Assembly (NCBI RefSeq): GCF_018294505.1
Contig: NC_057800.1
Location: 476,904,530-476,968,529, forward strand
Origin: Triticum aestivum
Taxonomy: Eukaryota; Streptophyta; Magnoliopsida; Poales; Poaceae
Direction of reading: 5' to 3'
DNA: 64,000 nucleotides
Made by a program: the position numbers and the translations under genes. Positions 12,339-23,685 of the stretch are shown piece by piece. The notes under the pieces were generated by a model. That model was given only the letters and a program-made list of their open reading frames with translations. It was not told the origin of the DNA and did no database searches. Each line of letters opens with the position of its first letter. Position 1 is the stretch's first letter.

Positions 12339-13436
12339 GCGCTCCATAGAGGTAGGTCCCCCGCCGGGGAAGGCACGGGAGAGCCCTTCCCCTGGCGGAG
12401 GACCTGCGGTCATCTAGGGCACCGCTAGCGTCCCCCTTGCCCCTTGGCCTCGTCCTGGTTTCTGGACACCCCAACGGTGGTCGGGGGAGGCGTAGGGCAG
12501 GGTCCTCGTCAGACGACATGAAGCAGCCCGTGGCTGTGAAGGTCTCCGCTCGTGACACTCTCATGTAATAATGAGTGGGGCTGTACATGCCCCGAAGTCT
12601 CCTGAGAGCCATCCTCAGGCCTCACAGGGGCTCCCACCCACGTCCAAGTGGAAGGACCATGCTCCGTGCTGGCCGCCGACACTGTCCCCCAATGACTATG
12701 CTCACGCCCAGTGAAAGCACTTAGCTCCGCGCTCGTGAGAAGACAAGTAGACCAGCTAGGTGCCGTACGCGGTTGTTTGCTTTTGTCCCTTTTATTTAAC
12801 CCGATTCGCCACCTTTTTGGATTGAGATTTAGAGTTCTTTGTGTTTGAGAAAACGGGGGGAGATTTTCTTGTCTCGTCGCGACTTCTTGCTTTCTGCTTT
12901 TGTGTTTTGAGAGCGAGGCTCGCACTTGCTACCCCTCCTTGCGAGCGCCCCACAAGCGGGGGCTGGGCTTGGTATGTGCGCGCTAGAGCACGCTCGGGTA
13001 GGCCCCAGAAATTCCAGGGCCCCCAGGGGGCTGGAGCCCAAGCACCGCAGGATTGTCGCGCGCACACCTTGTCATGATCCGACAATCGGCTCCTCGCGAG
13101 ACCCTCTCGGGTGGGCTAGTAGGCCCCTCGGGAGACCTAAAACCTCGCGAGCCCCGGAGGGCTCGCCTCAGGAGGAAGGCATGTCTGCGACCTCAGGACC
13201 CGCTCAAGGACTACTAAACCAGGATAAGTGGCAACAACAACCCCGCTCGGGAGCTCACAAGCTCGCGACGGCACATTTCAAATCCTATTTTGGAAGACAT
13301 AACATGAGTTCATATATTACAAGGGGCTTCCCCTTCAAAATGCTTTCACGCCCCGTGGGGCCATGTCCAAATTTTTTGCATACGGGTTAAGGCAAAAGGG
13401 AATGTAGGCCTAGCTAGATGCGCTACCTCCTGCGCC
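12339..13436 (-). mobile_element. Unidentified minus-strand element, distal part
   Basis: A GC-rich stretch with CTCGCGAG-type palindromic motifs. It lies downstream, on the minus strand, of an acidic ORF whose last codons are at 13410-13441. I do not recognise the family. It looks like the non-coding part after a gag-like ORF. Several overlapping ORFs of 78-154 codons here conflict with each other and carry no recognisable domain. Confidence 0.4.
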
Positions 13437-13441
13437 GTCCT
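13410..13441 (-). pseudogene. Last codons of an acidic ORF split by the Angela LTR
   Basis: On the minus strand the frame of 53901-54057 continues, once the solo LTR and one TSD copy are removed, into DGAGGSASS and a TAG stop at 13410-13412. The ORF end is thus divided by more than 40 kb of later insertions. Confidence 0.5.
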
Positions 13442-13851
13442 TGTTGGGGAATGCAGTATTTCAAAAAATTTACCTACGATCACGCAAGATCTATCTAGGA
13501 GATGCATAGCAACGAGAGGGTAGAGTGTGTCTACGTACCCTCATAGACCGAAAGCGGAAGCGTTTAGTAACGCGGTTGATGTAGTCGAACGTCTTCACGA
13601 TCCAACCGATCCAAGTACCGAACGCACGGCACCTCCGTGATCAGCACACATTCAACTTGGTGACCTCCCTTGTACTCTTGATCCAGCTGAGGCCAAGGGT
13701 GAGTTTTGTCAGCATGACGGCATGTTGATGATGATGATGACTTTACCGATGCAGGGCTTCGCCTAAGCACTACAATGATATGACCGAGGTGTATAACTAT
13801 GGAGGGGGGCACCGCACACGGCTAAAAGATCAACTTGTGTGTTCTAGGGTG
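13442..13851 (+). repeat. Angela-type solo LTR, segment 1
   Basis: From the TG start through GACCGAAAGCGGAAGCG and ATGACCGAGGTGTA to GGGTG, the target of the Sabrina-type insertion. Confidence 0.93.
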
Positions 13852-15412
13852 TGATATGTCTCCAACGTATCTATAATTTTTTATTGTTCCATGCTATTAT
13901 ATTATCTATTTTGGATGTTAATCGGCTTTATTTTACACTTTTATATTATTGTTGGGACTCACCTATTAACCCAAGGCCCAGTGCAAATTGCTGTTTTTGT
14001 TGCCTATTTCAGTGTTTTGCAGAAAAGGAATATCAAACGGAGTCCAAATAGAATGAAACCTTCGGGAGCATGATTTTTGGAACAAACATGATCCAGAGGA
14101 CTAGGAGTGGACGTTAAGAAACGAACGAGGTGTCCATGAGGGAGGGGGCGCGCCCTCCCCCCTCGTGGGCCCCTCGTGGCTCAACCGACCTACTTTTTCC
14201 TCCTATATATGTTCACGTACCCCGAAAACATCCAGGAGCACCACGAAACCCTATTTCCACCGCTGCAACCTTCTGTACCCAAGAGATCCCATCTTGGGGC
14301 CTTTTCCGAAGCTCCGCCGGAGGGGGCATCGATCATGGAGGGCCACTACATCAACTCCATGGCCCCTCCGATGATGTGTGAGTAGTTTACTTCAGACCTT
14401 CGGGTCCATAGTTATTAGCTAGATGGCTTCTTCTCTCTCTCTCTCTTTGAATCTCAATACAAATTTCTCCTCGATCTTCTTGGAGATCTATTTGATGTAA
14501 CTCTTTTTGCGGTGTGTTTGTCGAGATCTGATGAATTGTGGGTTTATGATCAAGTCTATCTATGAACAATATTTGATTCTTCTCTGAAATCTTTTATGCA
14601 TGATTGGCTATCTTTACAAGTCTCTTCGAATTATCAGTCTGGTTTGGCCTAGTAGATTAATCTTTCTTGCAATGGGAGAAGTGCTTAGCTTTGGGTTCAA
14701 TCTTGCGGTGCTCGATCCCAGTGACAGAAAGGGAAATGACACATATTGTATTGTTGCCATCGAGGATAAAAAGATGGGATTTATATCATATTGCTTGAGT
14801 TTATTCCTCTACATCATGTCATCTTACCTAATGTGTTACTCTATTCTTATGAACTTAATACTCTAGATGCATGATGGATAGCGGTCGATGTGTGGAGTAA
14901 TAGTAGTAGATGCAGGTAGGAGTCGGTCTACTTGTCGCAGACGTGATGCCTATATACATGATCATGCCTAGATATTCCCATAATTATTCGCTTTTCTATC
15001 AATTGCTCGACAGTAATTTGTTCACCCACCGTAATACTTATGCTATCTTGAGAGAAGCCACTAGTGAAACCTATGGCCCCCGGGTCTATTTTCCATCATA
15101 TAAGTTTCCAATCTATTTTACTTTGCAATCTTTACTTTCAATCTATATCATAAAAATACCAAAAATATTTAGCTTATCATTATCATCTCTATCAGATCTC
15201 ACTCTCGTAAGTGACCGTGAAGGGATTGCCAACCCCTTTATCGCGTTGGTTGCAAGGTTCTTATTTGTTTGTGTAGGTATGAGGGACTTGTGTGTGGCCT
15301 CCTACTGGATTGATACCTTGGTTCTCAAAAACTGAGGGAAATACTTATGCTACTTTGCTGCATCACCCTTTCCTCTTCAAGGGAAAACCAGCGCAGTGCT
15401 CAAGAGGTAGCA
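13852..15412 (+). repeat. Sabrina-type 5' LTR
   Basis: 1561 bp. Differs from the 3' LTR by scattered substitutions and small indels; for example, it starts TGATATGTC against TGATACGTC, a C-to-T change at a CpG. The TATA motif is near 14203. Confidence 0.92.
14203..14210 (+). promoter_or_regulatory. Sabrina-type LTR TATA motif
   Basis: CTATATAT in TTCCTCCTATATATGTTCAC. The 3' LTR has the same context near 20471. Likely core promoter by position. Confidence 0.4.
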
Positions 15413-15423
15413 AGAAGGATTTC

Positions 15424-15441
15424 TAGCGCCGTTGTCGGGGA
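15424..15441 (+). other. Primer binding site (tRNA-Asp type)
   Basis: TAGCGCCGTTGTCGGGGA differs at two bases from TGGCGCCGTTGCCGGGGA, the tRNA-Asp complement used by Athila-like elements. It starts 11 bases after the LTR end. Confidence 0.8.
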
Positions 15442-15616
15442 GTCTACGCACAAGTAAGGACATACCAAGTACCATCACAAACTCTTATCCCTCGCATTAC
15501 ATTATTTGCCATTTGCCTCTCGTTTTCCTCTCCCCCACTTCACCCTTGCCGTTTTATTCACCCCTTTTTCCTTCCCGCCTTCTGTGTGCTTGTTCTTTTT
15601 GCAATTTGTTGCCTTC

Positions 15617-16456
15617 ATGTCTGAAACTGGGGACGTTATCATTGATAAGGATAATAATATGGAAAACTTTGATGCTATTGATGATCCTCTTGAAAATTCT
15701 ACTATTTTACACACTAAAAGGTTTCGGATTGGTAGCGGTAATATTATTGGGAAGGGAGTTATTCAAGATTTCTTTACTTGTGCTGGTGCTTTGCCCACCA
15801 TGAGTGGATCTATCCTTCATAAAACTAGTAGTCTCGTGGATGCTATATCTTTGCTCATAGTTGAACTTGAAAGACAATTTTTACATATGCATCCTCCCAT
15901 ACAAAGGATTTTCCTAGAATTTTCAAATATTGAGCATTCTTCTATTAAGCAAGCAGCAACCATCTTTTTAGCTCATGAGTTCAGATTTATAATAAAAGAA
16001 GCCAATGAAATTTTTGCCCATTATAGGGTGGATGCTGGCCGTCCTCCCATAGAAACAATCCTTTTTTATCAAGAAGAAATTTTGCGTTTACGATCTTTAT
16101 ATCATGTTGCTTTTAATGAAAACCTTAGAAAAAAAGTTCCTATCGATGTTCTTGTTAATAGGATCTCTGAACTTAATTATAATTTTGCTATCCAGAACAA
16201 TGGGCTAGGTTTTTCCCTTGAACAAAGGCTCATGACTTTTTGCCAAAAGAATGCTTATAATGATGAATTGGTTGTGCAATATGAGGGGCCAAAGGAGGAA
16301 CCAACACCTCCCGAGCCTGATCTTGGGGACTTTTGTCCCATTAAATTTAGCCCTTTTGATTACTTTTGCTTGCCACAAAGAAAGCTTGCTGCTGAACGTA
16401 GGGAGTATGATATGAGGTTTCGTGATTTACCTTATCATTATCATGATAATAACTAG
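15617..16456 (+). CDS. Intact ORF of unknown function in the Sabrina-type element (279 aa)
   Basis: The only long ORF here with an ATG, no internal stop and no frameshift. An open frame extends upstream to about 15506, but only through a TTG, so I take the ATG at 15617 (MSETGDVIID). The N-terminus is acidic. The middle is helical-looking, with HEFRFIIKEANEIFAHYRVD and a Leu/Arg-rich stretch. The C-terminus ends with Pro/Glu-rich sequence, then FCPIKFSPFDYFCLPQRKL and RDLPYHYHDNN. I see no zinc knuckle, DSG/DTG protease, RT or integrase motif. Its position after the primer site is that of gag, so a divergent gag-like or accessory protein is possible, but this is a guess. It is followed by TA-rich non-coding sequence. 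Confidence 0.7.
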   Translation: MSETGDVIIDKDNNMENFDAIDDPLENSTILHTKRFRIGSGNIIGKGVIQDFFTCAGALPTMSGSILHKTSSLVDAISLLIVELERQFLHMHPPIQRIFLEFSNIEHSSIKQAATIFLAHEFRFIIKEANEIFAHYRVDAGRPPIETILFYQEEILRLRSLYHVAFNENLRKKVPIDVLVNRISELNYNFAIQNNGLGFSLEQRLMTFCQKNAYNDELVVQYEGPKEEPTPPEPDLGDFCPIKFSPFDYFCLPQRKLAAERREYDMRFRDLPYHYHDNN

Positions 16457-17122
16457 ATCTATCCTTGTTTTTATGCCTAGCTAGGGGCGCTAAACGATAG
16501 CACTTGTTGGGAGGCAACCCAATTTTATTTTTGTTTCTTGCTTTTTGATTATGTTTAGTAAAAAATAATTCATCTAGCCTCTGTTTAGATGCGGTTTTAT
16601 GCTTTTAATTAGTGTTTGTGCCAAGTAGAACCTTTGGGAAGACTTGGGGAAAGTCTTTGCAATCTTGCTGTAAAAAATAGAAACTTTAGCGCTCATGAGA
16701 TTTTCTGCCTTTTTTTACTATAGAGTGCTATTTAGTTAATTATTTTTCCAGATGATTAATAGATAAATTCCTCACGTCCAGCGATTTATTTTAGAATTTT
16801 TGGGGTTCCAGAAGTATTCAAAACCTACAGATTACTACAGATTGTTCTGTTTTTGACAGATTCTGTTTTTCGTGTGTTGTTTGCTTATTTTGATGAATCT
16901 ATGGCTAGTAATAGAGTTTATGAACCATAGAAAAGTTGGAATACAGTAGGTTTAACACCAATATAAATAAATAATGAGTTCACTACAGTACCTTGAAGTG
17001 GTGGTTTGTTTTCTTTTACTAATGGAGCTCACGGGATTTTCTTTTAAGTTTTGTGTTGTGAAGTTTTCAAGTTTTGGGTAAAGATTTGATGGATTATGGA
17101 ACAAGGAGTGGCAAGAGCCTAA
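16457..17122 (+). other. Sabrina-type interior, non-coding
   Basis: AT-rich sequence after the ORF, with a GGCAACCC box soon after the stop. No recognisable gene. Confidence 0.6.
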
Positions 17123-17957
17123 GGGCCTATTTGGTAGTCCTCCACAACTGCTAAATCCTCAACTCCGTCGCTGGTAGCCAGTAGCCAGCTTCTCTCGTCT
17201 AGTCCCGGAGCGAGCATTGTGTTCGGTGCACTAGCTTCTTGCTAAAATCGATCCTCCAGGCCAGAAGCCCACAAACAACGAATCTGGACCACACATAGCC
17301 CATCTATCTCTCCATATCCTCCTGGTCAATGAAGCACATCAGATGCCCACGAGCCGGCTGAGGGATGAGCGATGCAGGAGGGCTACAAGTCGGATTGGGT
17401 TGGGGGTAGCCATGGTCGCCGAAGCAACCTCCTATGGATCCGGCGAGGCCACCGAGACAAGCTTCTATCTTTCCCCATCGAGGAGGGCATCGAGGTCGTC
17501 GGTGGTCAGGGATGGAAGCGGCGTTCGTTGCTCCCGCGCTGCTCCTAGCGGATTGGAACGACGACGGCGGAGGAGAATAGGGACGGCGCCAGCGAGCGGG
17601 GAGGGCGGCAGCCGGCTACTTGTATGGTTGATGGGCTCAGCGGCCTCCTCGCTGGCTCCCTTCGTTGGTGTGAGGAACGAGAGAAGGAGGAGAACGTGGG
17701 GATAGAGCGGTCGTGTGGAATGAGCTCGAATCAGTACCCCAGATGTTCACTTGGCGGTGGCAATCACCGGTAATTTCAGTCAAACTCCAGCTCCTTCGAT
17801 TTCTGGGAGCTCGATTAATCCAACTCCACGACTCCGCCGATTTTACACTACGCTCGTAGCCAGCTTCTCACTCCCATAGCCAGGTTTTGAACCATTTGGC
17901 TAGGCTCCTGATCTGGAGTTGAGGAGTTGAGAAGCTGGTGGGCTACCGAGCACGCCC
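17123..17957 (+). mobile_element. Non-autonomous PIF/Harbinger-like element, TSD TAA
   Basis: Ends GGGCCTATTTGGTAG and CTACCGAGCACGCCC form imperfect inverted repeats with further CTCAACTCC/GGAGTTGAGG pairing inside. TAA flanks both sides (17120-17122, 17958-17960), so removing it restores a continuous AGAGCCTAAGCTTGGGG. The 835-bp body is GC-rich and encodes no transposase. A 120-codon Arg/Ser-rich frame at 17343-17705 has no recognisable domain and may be chance or captured sequence. Confidence 0.82.
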
Positions 17958-20104
17958 TAAGCTTGGGGATGCCCAAGGCACCCCAAGGTAAAATCCAAGG
18001 ACAGCCAAAAGCCTAAGCTTGGGGAGGCCCCGGAAGGAATCCCCTCTTTCGTCTTCGTCCATCGGTAACTTTACTTGGAGCTATATTTTTATTCGCCACA
18101 TGATATGTGTATTGCTTGGAGCGTCTTGTATGATTTGAGTCTTTGATTTTTAGTTTACCACAATCAACCTTTCTGTACACACCTTTTGGGAGAGACACAC
18201 ATGAATTGGAATTTATTAGAATACTCTATGTTCTTCACTTATATCTTTTGAGTTGGATAATTTTTGCTCTAGTGCTTCGCTTATATCTTTTAGAGCACGG
18301 CGGTGGTTCTATTTTGTAGAAATAATTGATCTCTCATGCCTCACTTATATCATTTTGAGAGTCTTTTAGAACAGCATGGTAATTTACTTTGGTTATAAAT
18401 TTGAAATGCTAAGAGAAGTTGGATCCTTGATAGTTGCTTTGAGATATAAAGGTGGTAATATTAGAGGTGTGCTAGTTGAGTAATTGTGAAATTGATGAAT
18501 ACTTATGTTAAAGTTGGCAAGTCCCGTAGCATGCACATATTGTAAACATTGTGTGACAAATTTGAAGCGTGGGGTGTTCTTTGATTGCTTTCCTTATGAG
18601 TGGCGGTCGGGGACGAGTGATGGTCTTTTCCTACCAATCTATCCCCCTAGGTGCATGCGTGTAGTGCTTGGTTTTGATGACTTGTAGATTTTTGCAATAA
18701 GTATGTGAGTTCTTTATGACTAATGTTGAGTCCATGGATTATACGCACTCTCAACCTTCCATCATTGCTAGCCTCTTCGGTACCGTGCATTGCCCTTTCT
18801 CACCATGAGAGTTTGTGCAAACTTCGCCGGTGCATCCAAACCCCGTGATATGATACGCTCTATCACACATAAGCCTCCTTATATCTTCCTCAAAACAACC
18901 ACCATACCTACCTCTTATGGCATTGACATAGCCATTCCGAGATATATTGCCATGCAAATTTTCACCGCTCCATTTATTATGACACGCATCATCATTGTCA
19001 TATTGCTTCGCATGATCATGTAGTTGACATCGTATTTGTGGCAAAGCCACCATGCTTAATTTTTCATACATGTCACTCTTGATTCATCGCAATCTCGGTA
19101 CACCGCCGGAGGCATTCACATAGAGTCATATTTTGTTCTAAGTATCGAGTTGTAATTCTTGAGTTGTAAGTAAATAAAAGTGTGATGATCATCATTAGAG
19201 CATTGTCCCATGTGAGGAAAGGATGATGGAGACTATGATTCCCCCACAAGTGGGGATGAGACTCCGGACGAAAAAAAGAGGCCATAAAAAAGAAGAAGGC
19301 CCAAACAAAAAAAGAGAGAGAGAAAAAGAGAGAAGGGACAATGTTACTATCCTTTTCCACACTTGTGCTTCAAAGTAGCACCATGATCTTCATGATAGAG
19401 AGTCTCTTATTTTGTCACTTTCTTATACTAGTGGGAATTTTTCATTATAAAATTTGGCTTGTATATTTCAGAGATGGGCTTCCTCAAATGCCCTAGGTCT
19501 TCGTGAGCAAGTAAGTTGGATGCACACCCACTTAGTTTGTTTGATGAGATTTGATTATTTATAGCTCTAGTGCATTCGTTGCATGGCAATCCCTACTCCC
19601 TGCATTGACATCAATCGGTGGGCATCTCCATAGCCCATTGATTAGCCACGTCAATGTGAGACTTTCTCCCTTTTTGTCTTCTCACACAACCTCAATCATC
19701 ATATTCTATTCCACCCATAGTGCTATGTCCATGGCTCGCGCTCATATATTGCCTAAAAGTTGAAAGAGTTTGAAAAGACTAAGTATGAAACAATTCTTGG
19801 CTTGTCATCGGTGTTGTGCATGATGAGAGCATTTTGTGTGACGAAAATGAAGCATGGCCAAACTATATGATTTTGTAGGGATAAGTTTTCTTTGGCTATG
19901 TTATTTTGATAAGACATAATTGCTTGATTAGCATACTTGGAGTACTACTATTTTTATGTCAGCAATAAAATTTTATCTTGAATCTTTCTGATCTGAACAT
20001 TCATGCGACAATAGATAAAAATACATTGAAGAACATGCTAGAAAGCATTCCACATCAAAAATTCTGTTTTTATCATTTACCTACTCGAGGACAAGCAGTA
20101 ATTA
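17958..20104 (+). other. Sabrina-type interior, non-coding right part
   Basis: Contains AGCTTGGGGA(T/G)G repeats near 17961 and 18015, tandem variants of TTATATCTTTTGAG at 18239-18370, and an A/G-rich tract (19270-19340). No ORF with recognisable domains. Confidence 0.6.
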
Positions 20105-20118
20105 AGCTTGGGGATGCT
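20105..20118 (+). other. Polypurine tract, Sabrina-type element
   Basis: AGCTTGGGGATGCT directly before the 3' LTR start. Confidence 0.7.
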
Positions 20119-21660
20119 TGATACGTCTCCAACGTATCTATAATTTTTGATTGTTCCATGCTATTATATTATCTGTTTTGGATGTTAATGGGCTTTATTT
20201 TACACTTTTATATTATTTTTGGGACTAACCTATTAACCCAAGGCCCAGTGCAAATTGCTGTTTTTTTGCCTCTTTTAGTGTTTCACAGAAAAGGAATATC
20301 AAACGGAGTCCAAACAGAATGAAACCTTCGGGAGCGTGATTTTTTGGAACAAACATGATCCAGAGGACTTGGAGTGGACGCCAAGAAATGAACGAGGTGT
20401 CCATGAGGCAGGGGGGCGCGCCCTCCCCCCTCATGGGCCCCTCGTGGTTCAACCGACCTACTTCTTCCTCCTATATATGTTCACATACCCCGAAAACATC
20501 CAGGAGCACCACGAAACCCTATTTCCACCACCGTAACCTTATGTACCCAAGAGATCACATCTTCTTTTCCGGAGCTCTGCCGGAGGGGGCATCGATCACG
20601 GAGGGCCTCAACTCCATGGCCCCTCCGATGATGTGTGAATAGTTTACTTCAGACCTTCGGGTCCATAGTTATTAGCTATATGGCTTCTTCTCTGTCTTTG
20701 AATCTCAATACAAAGTTCTCCTCGATCTTCTTGGAGATCTATTCGATGTAACTCTTTTCGGTGTGTTTGTCGAGATCCGATGAATTGTGGGTTTATGATC
20801 AAGTCTATCTATGAACAATATTTGATTCTTCTCCGAAATCTTTTATGCATGATTGGTTATCTTTGCAAGTCTCTTCGAATTATCAGTTTGGTTTGGCCTA
20901 CTAGATTGATCTTTCTAGCAATGGGAGAAGTGCTTAGCTTTGGGTTCAATCTTGCGGTGCTCAATCCCAGTGACAGAAAGGGAAACGACACGTATTGTAT
21001 TGTTGCCATCGAGGATAAAAAGATGGGATTTATATCATATTACTTGAGTTTATCCCTCTACATAATGTCATCTTACCTAATGTGTTACTCTGTTCTTATG
21101 AATTTAATACTCTAGATGCATGCTGGATAGCGGTTGATGTGTGGAGTAATAGTAGTAGATGCGGGCAGGAGTCGGTCTACTTGTCGCGGACGTGATGCCT
21201 ATATACATGATCATGCCTAGATATTCTCATAATTATGCACTTTTCTATCAATTGCTCGACAGTAATTTGTTCACCAACCGTAATACTTATGCTATCTTGA
21301 GAGAAGCCACTAGTGAAACCTATGGCCCCCGGGTCTATTTTCCATCATATAAGTTTCCAATCTATTTTACCTTGCAATCTTTACTTTCAATCTATATCAT
21401 AAAAATACCAAAATTATTTATCTTATCATTATCATCTCTATTAGATCTCACTCTCGTAAGTGACCATGAAGGGATTGACAACCCCTTTATCGCATTGGTT
21501 GCGAGGTTCTTATTTGATTGTGTAGGTACGAGGGACTTGCGCGTGGCCTCCTACTAGATTGATACATTGGTTCTCAAAACAAAGGGAAATACTTACGCTA
21601 CTTTGCTACATCACTTTTTCCTATTCAAGGGAAAACCAATGCAGTGCTCAACAGGTAGCA
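20119..21660 (+). repeat. Sabrina-type 3' LTR
   Basis: 1542 bp, TGATACGTCTCC...CAACAGGTAGCA, followed by the target copy GGGTG and then by more Angela LTR. Confidence 0.92.
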
Positions 21661-21929
21661 GGGTGCCCCCTTGCCCCCATATATAAAGGAGGGAGAGGGA
21701 GAGACAGCCGGCCCTGGGGGGTGCGCCAAGGTGTGGAGTCCTACTAGGACTCCTTAATCCTAGTAGGATTCCACCTCCCATACGGAGTAGGAATGGGGGA
21801 AGGGAGAAGGAGAAGGAAAGGGGGGCCGTCCCCCTTCTCCTAGTCCTAATCGGCCTCCTGCCCAAAGGGGGGCACACCAGCCCCTTGTGGGCTGGTGTGC
21901 TTCCCTCTTATGGCCCATAAGGCCCATAA
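21661..21929 (+). repeat. Angela-type solo LTR, segment 2
   Basis: Continues from GGGTGCCCCC through a TATA box and AGTCCTACTAGGACTCC palindromes to GGCCCATAA, where the CACTA element begins after TAA. Confidence 0.9.
21680..21688 (+). promoter_or_regulatory. Angela LTR TATA box
   Basis: TATATAAAG in the normal position of the BARE/Angela LTR promoter. It is now cut off from its LTR start by the Sabrina insertion. Confidence 0.5.
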
Positions 21930-21956
21930 CACTACAAAAAAGATACATTCGTGACA
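21930..21956 (+). repeat. CACTA left terminal inverted repeat
   Basis: CACTACAAAAAAGATACATT then CGTGA. Pairs imperfectly with the right end at 52808-52834. Downstream (21980-22075) TATGACACTTCTATGAC-type motifs form subterminal repeats. Confidence 0.85.
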
Positions 21957-22254
21957 TTTTGGGCCGAACGAAATTTTTTTGTCATACTTATGACACTTCT
22001 ATGACAATAATTGTGACTAAACACGGTATCATCATAGATGTGGTGGGGTCCTACTTCTATGAGAAAAAATCATGACAAAAAATCGGCTTTTCATCCTGGG
22101 CGGGCCGGAGATGCAGCTGCATGACATTCTTTGGGCCATGCATGACGGAAAAAACCATGGTAGAAGCGAGGGCGAGGAAAATATCGGGGTGTTCCCGGTT
22201 AGGATGGGTGGTCGGGGCCGAGCGATGCACGTTTCTCTCGTACACGCACGCGCG

Positions 22255-23180
22255 TGGGTGCGATGGGTTGGGCTCTAACTGAACCCGAGCGAGGCATTGG
22301 GCTCTAACTGAACCCGAGCGATTGCACTGCAGGCTACGTGTTACTAAACCCGAGCGATCGATCGATGGCTGTTAACTGAACCCAGTCGAGCGATTCCTTC
22401 ACTACTGCTGCTAACTGAAACCGATCGTTGCTGCCTCTGGATGAACAGTGAGCGTTGCTGGGGGGTTTGGATGAACAGTTCCCGGTGGGGGTGGATGAAC
22501 AGGACCCCATGGTGTTACCTCTGGATGAACAGGACCCCGATCCATCGAGCCGGTTGGGGCTAGATGAACAGGACCCCATGGAGGGCAGGATGAATAGGAC
22601 CACCCCGTGGAGGGCTGGATGAACAGTAGATGGTGGAGGGCTGGATGAACAGTAGCCCGTGGAGGGGTGGTTGAACAGGAGCCCGTGGAGAGGGTTGGTT
22701 GAACAGTAGCCGGTGGAGTAGCACGCGGTGGAGGCTAGATGAACGGGAGCCCGTGGATGAACAGTCACAGGTGGAGGCTGGAGGAGGTCGACGGTGGATG
22801 AACAGTAGCCCGTGGAGGCTGGAGGGGGTCTATGGTGGAGATGAACAGTATCCCGTGGAGTCCCGTTTTGCAGCACGCCACACCCCTCCCAATGAACAGG
22901 ACCCCCATTTCGACCGTAGAGCTCCAACACAAGTTTGTTTCATCCGTTTTGCGGTACGCCACACCCCTCCCGATCAACAGGACCCCCGTTTTGACCGTAG
23001 GAGCTCTGTTTCCTCCGTTTTGCGGTACGCTAGACTCCTCCTGATGAACATGATCCCATTTTGATTGTGGCCAGTCGAACACAAGGCCGTTTCCTCAGTT
23101 CTGCAGCATGCTAGGCCTCGTTTCCATCAGTTGTTCCATCCAAGCCCTCCCGATGAACACGATGACGCATTCCGTTCCGA
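22255..23180 (+). repeat. Left subterminal minisatellites of the CACTA element
   Basis: Three successive arrays. First, about five copies of CTAACTGAACCCGAGCGA (22275-22440). Second, a dozen or more units around TGGATGAACAGTAGCCCGTG (22440-22860). Third, about four longer units with GTTTTGCGGTACGCCACACC and GATGAACAGGACCCC (22860-23180). Units are degenerate. Long frames on both strands here are a by-product of the repeats. Confidence 0.85.
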
Positions 23181-23685
23181 CCCAGCCGGTTGGCTCCCCA
23201 TGAACATGACGACGATGTTGTTTCTCCGTTCTGACACAACCATGTACATGAGCCCTGGCCGTACGTATGCACAAGTAGGCGTTCGAGACCCTGCCCATAT
23301 GTACGTACGTGGCCGTATTTTCTTTCTTGCACACTGGCTGATGTACGTACGTGTACATGCTACGTGCGTGCGTACACGTTCGCGACTAGAATGACAACGC
23401 TACGCATGCTTCGACGAGGTGGGTCCCGACTGTCAGGCACTTGTCGGCGAAGATGTAGCTGGCGGGCCCCAGCAGTTAGGGGGTGAATCGTTTTTTTTTG
23501 CCCGGATGCACTTCCTTGTGTGCGAAGATGTAGCTGGTGGGTCCCAGCAGTCAGGGGAAAACGTTTTTTTGTGAAATACGGTTGCCCGTCTGGTGGGTCC
23601 CTACTGTCAGGTGGAGGAATAATTATTTTGCGCGTAATAAGGAGGCACTTCCTTGCGGCCGTCGTGGACCCAGCTGTTAGCCTCT
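23181..23685 (+). other. CACTA left flank before the solo LTR
   Basis: CGTACGTA-rich stretch, then repeats of GGTGGGTCCCAGCAGTCAGG and GGAGGCACTTCC. The last about 200 bp is duplicated at 28600-28806. No gene. Confidence 0.7.

Larger units (their letters stand above)
13852..21660 (+). mobile_element. Complete Sabrina-type gypsy element, TSD GGGTG
   Basis: LTRs at 13852-15412 and 20119-21660, each TGATA...GGTAGCA. GGGTG is duplicated at 13847-13851 and 21661-21665. A tRNA-Asp-type primer site follows the 5' LTR and AGCTTGGGGATGCT precedes the 3' LTR. The interior (4.7 kb) has one intact ORF at 15617-16456, no polyprotein, and a Harbinger insertion. The primer site is Athila-like; without RT or integrase the element must depend on another element's proteins. 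Confidence 0.93.

Noticed and set aside
15506..15616. Upstream extension of the Sabrina-type ORF
   Set aside because: Depends on a TTG start; the first ATG in frame is at 15617.
22440..22860. Possible CRISPR-like array
   Set aside because: Units are contiguous and degenerate, with no unique spacers; plant transposon subterminal repeat.
22334..22930. Long minus-strand frame (198 codons) in the CACTA left end
   Set aside because: Generated by the GATGAACAG minisatellite, whose units lack stops in this frame; low-complexity peptide, no domain.
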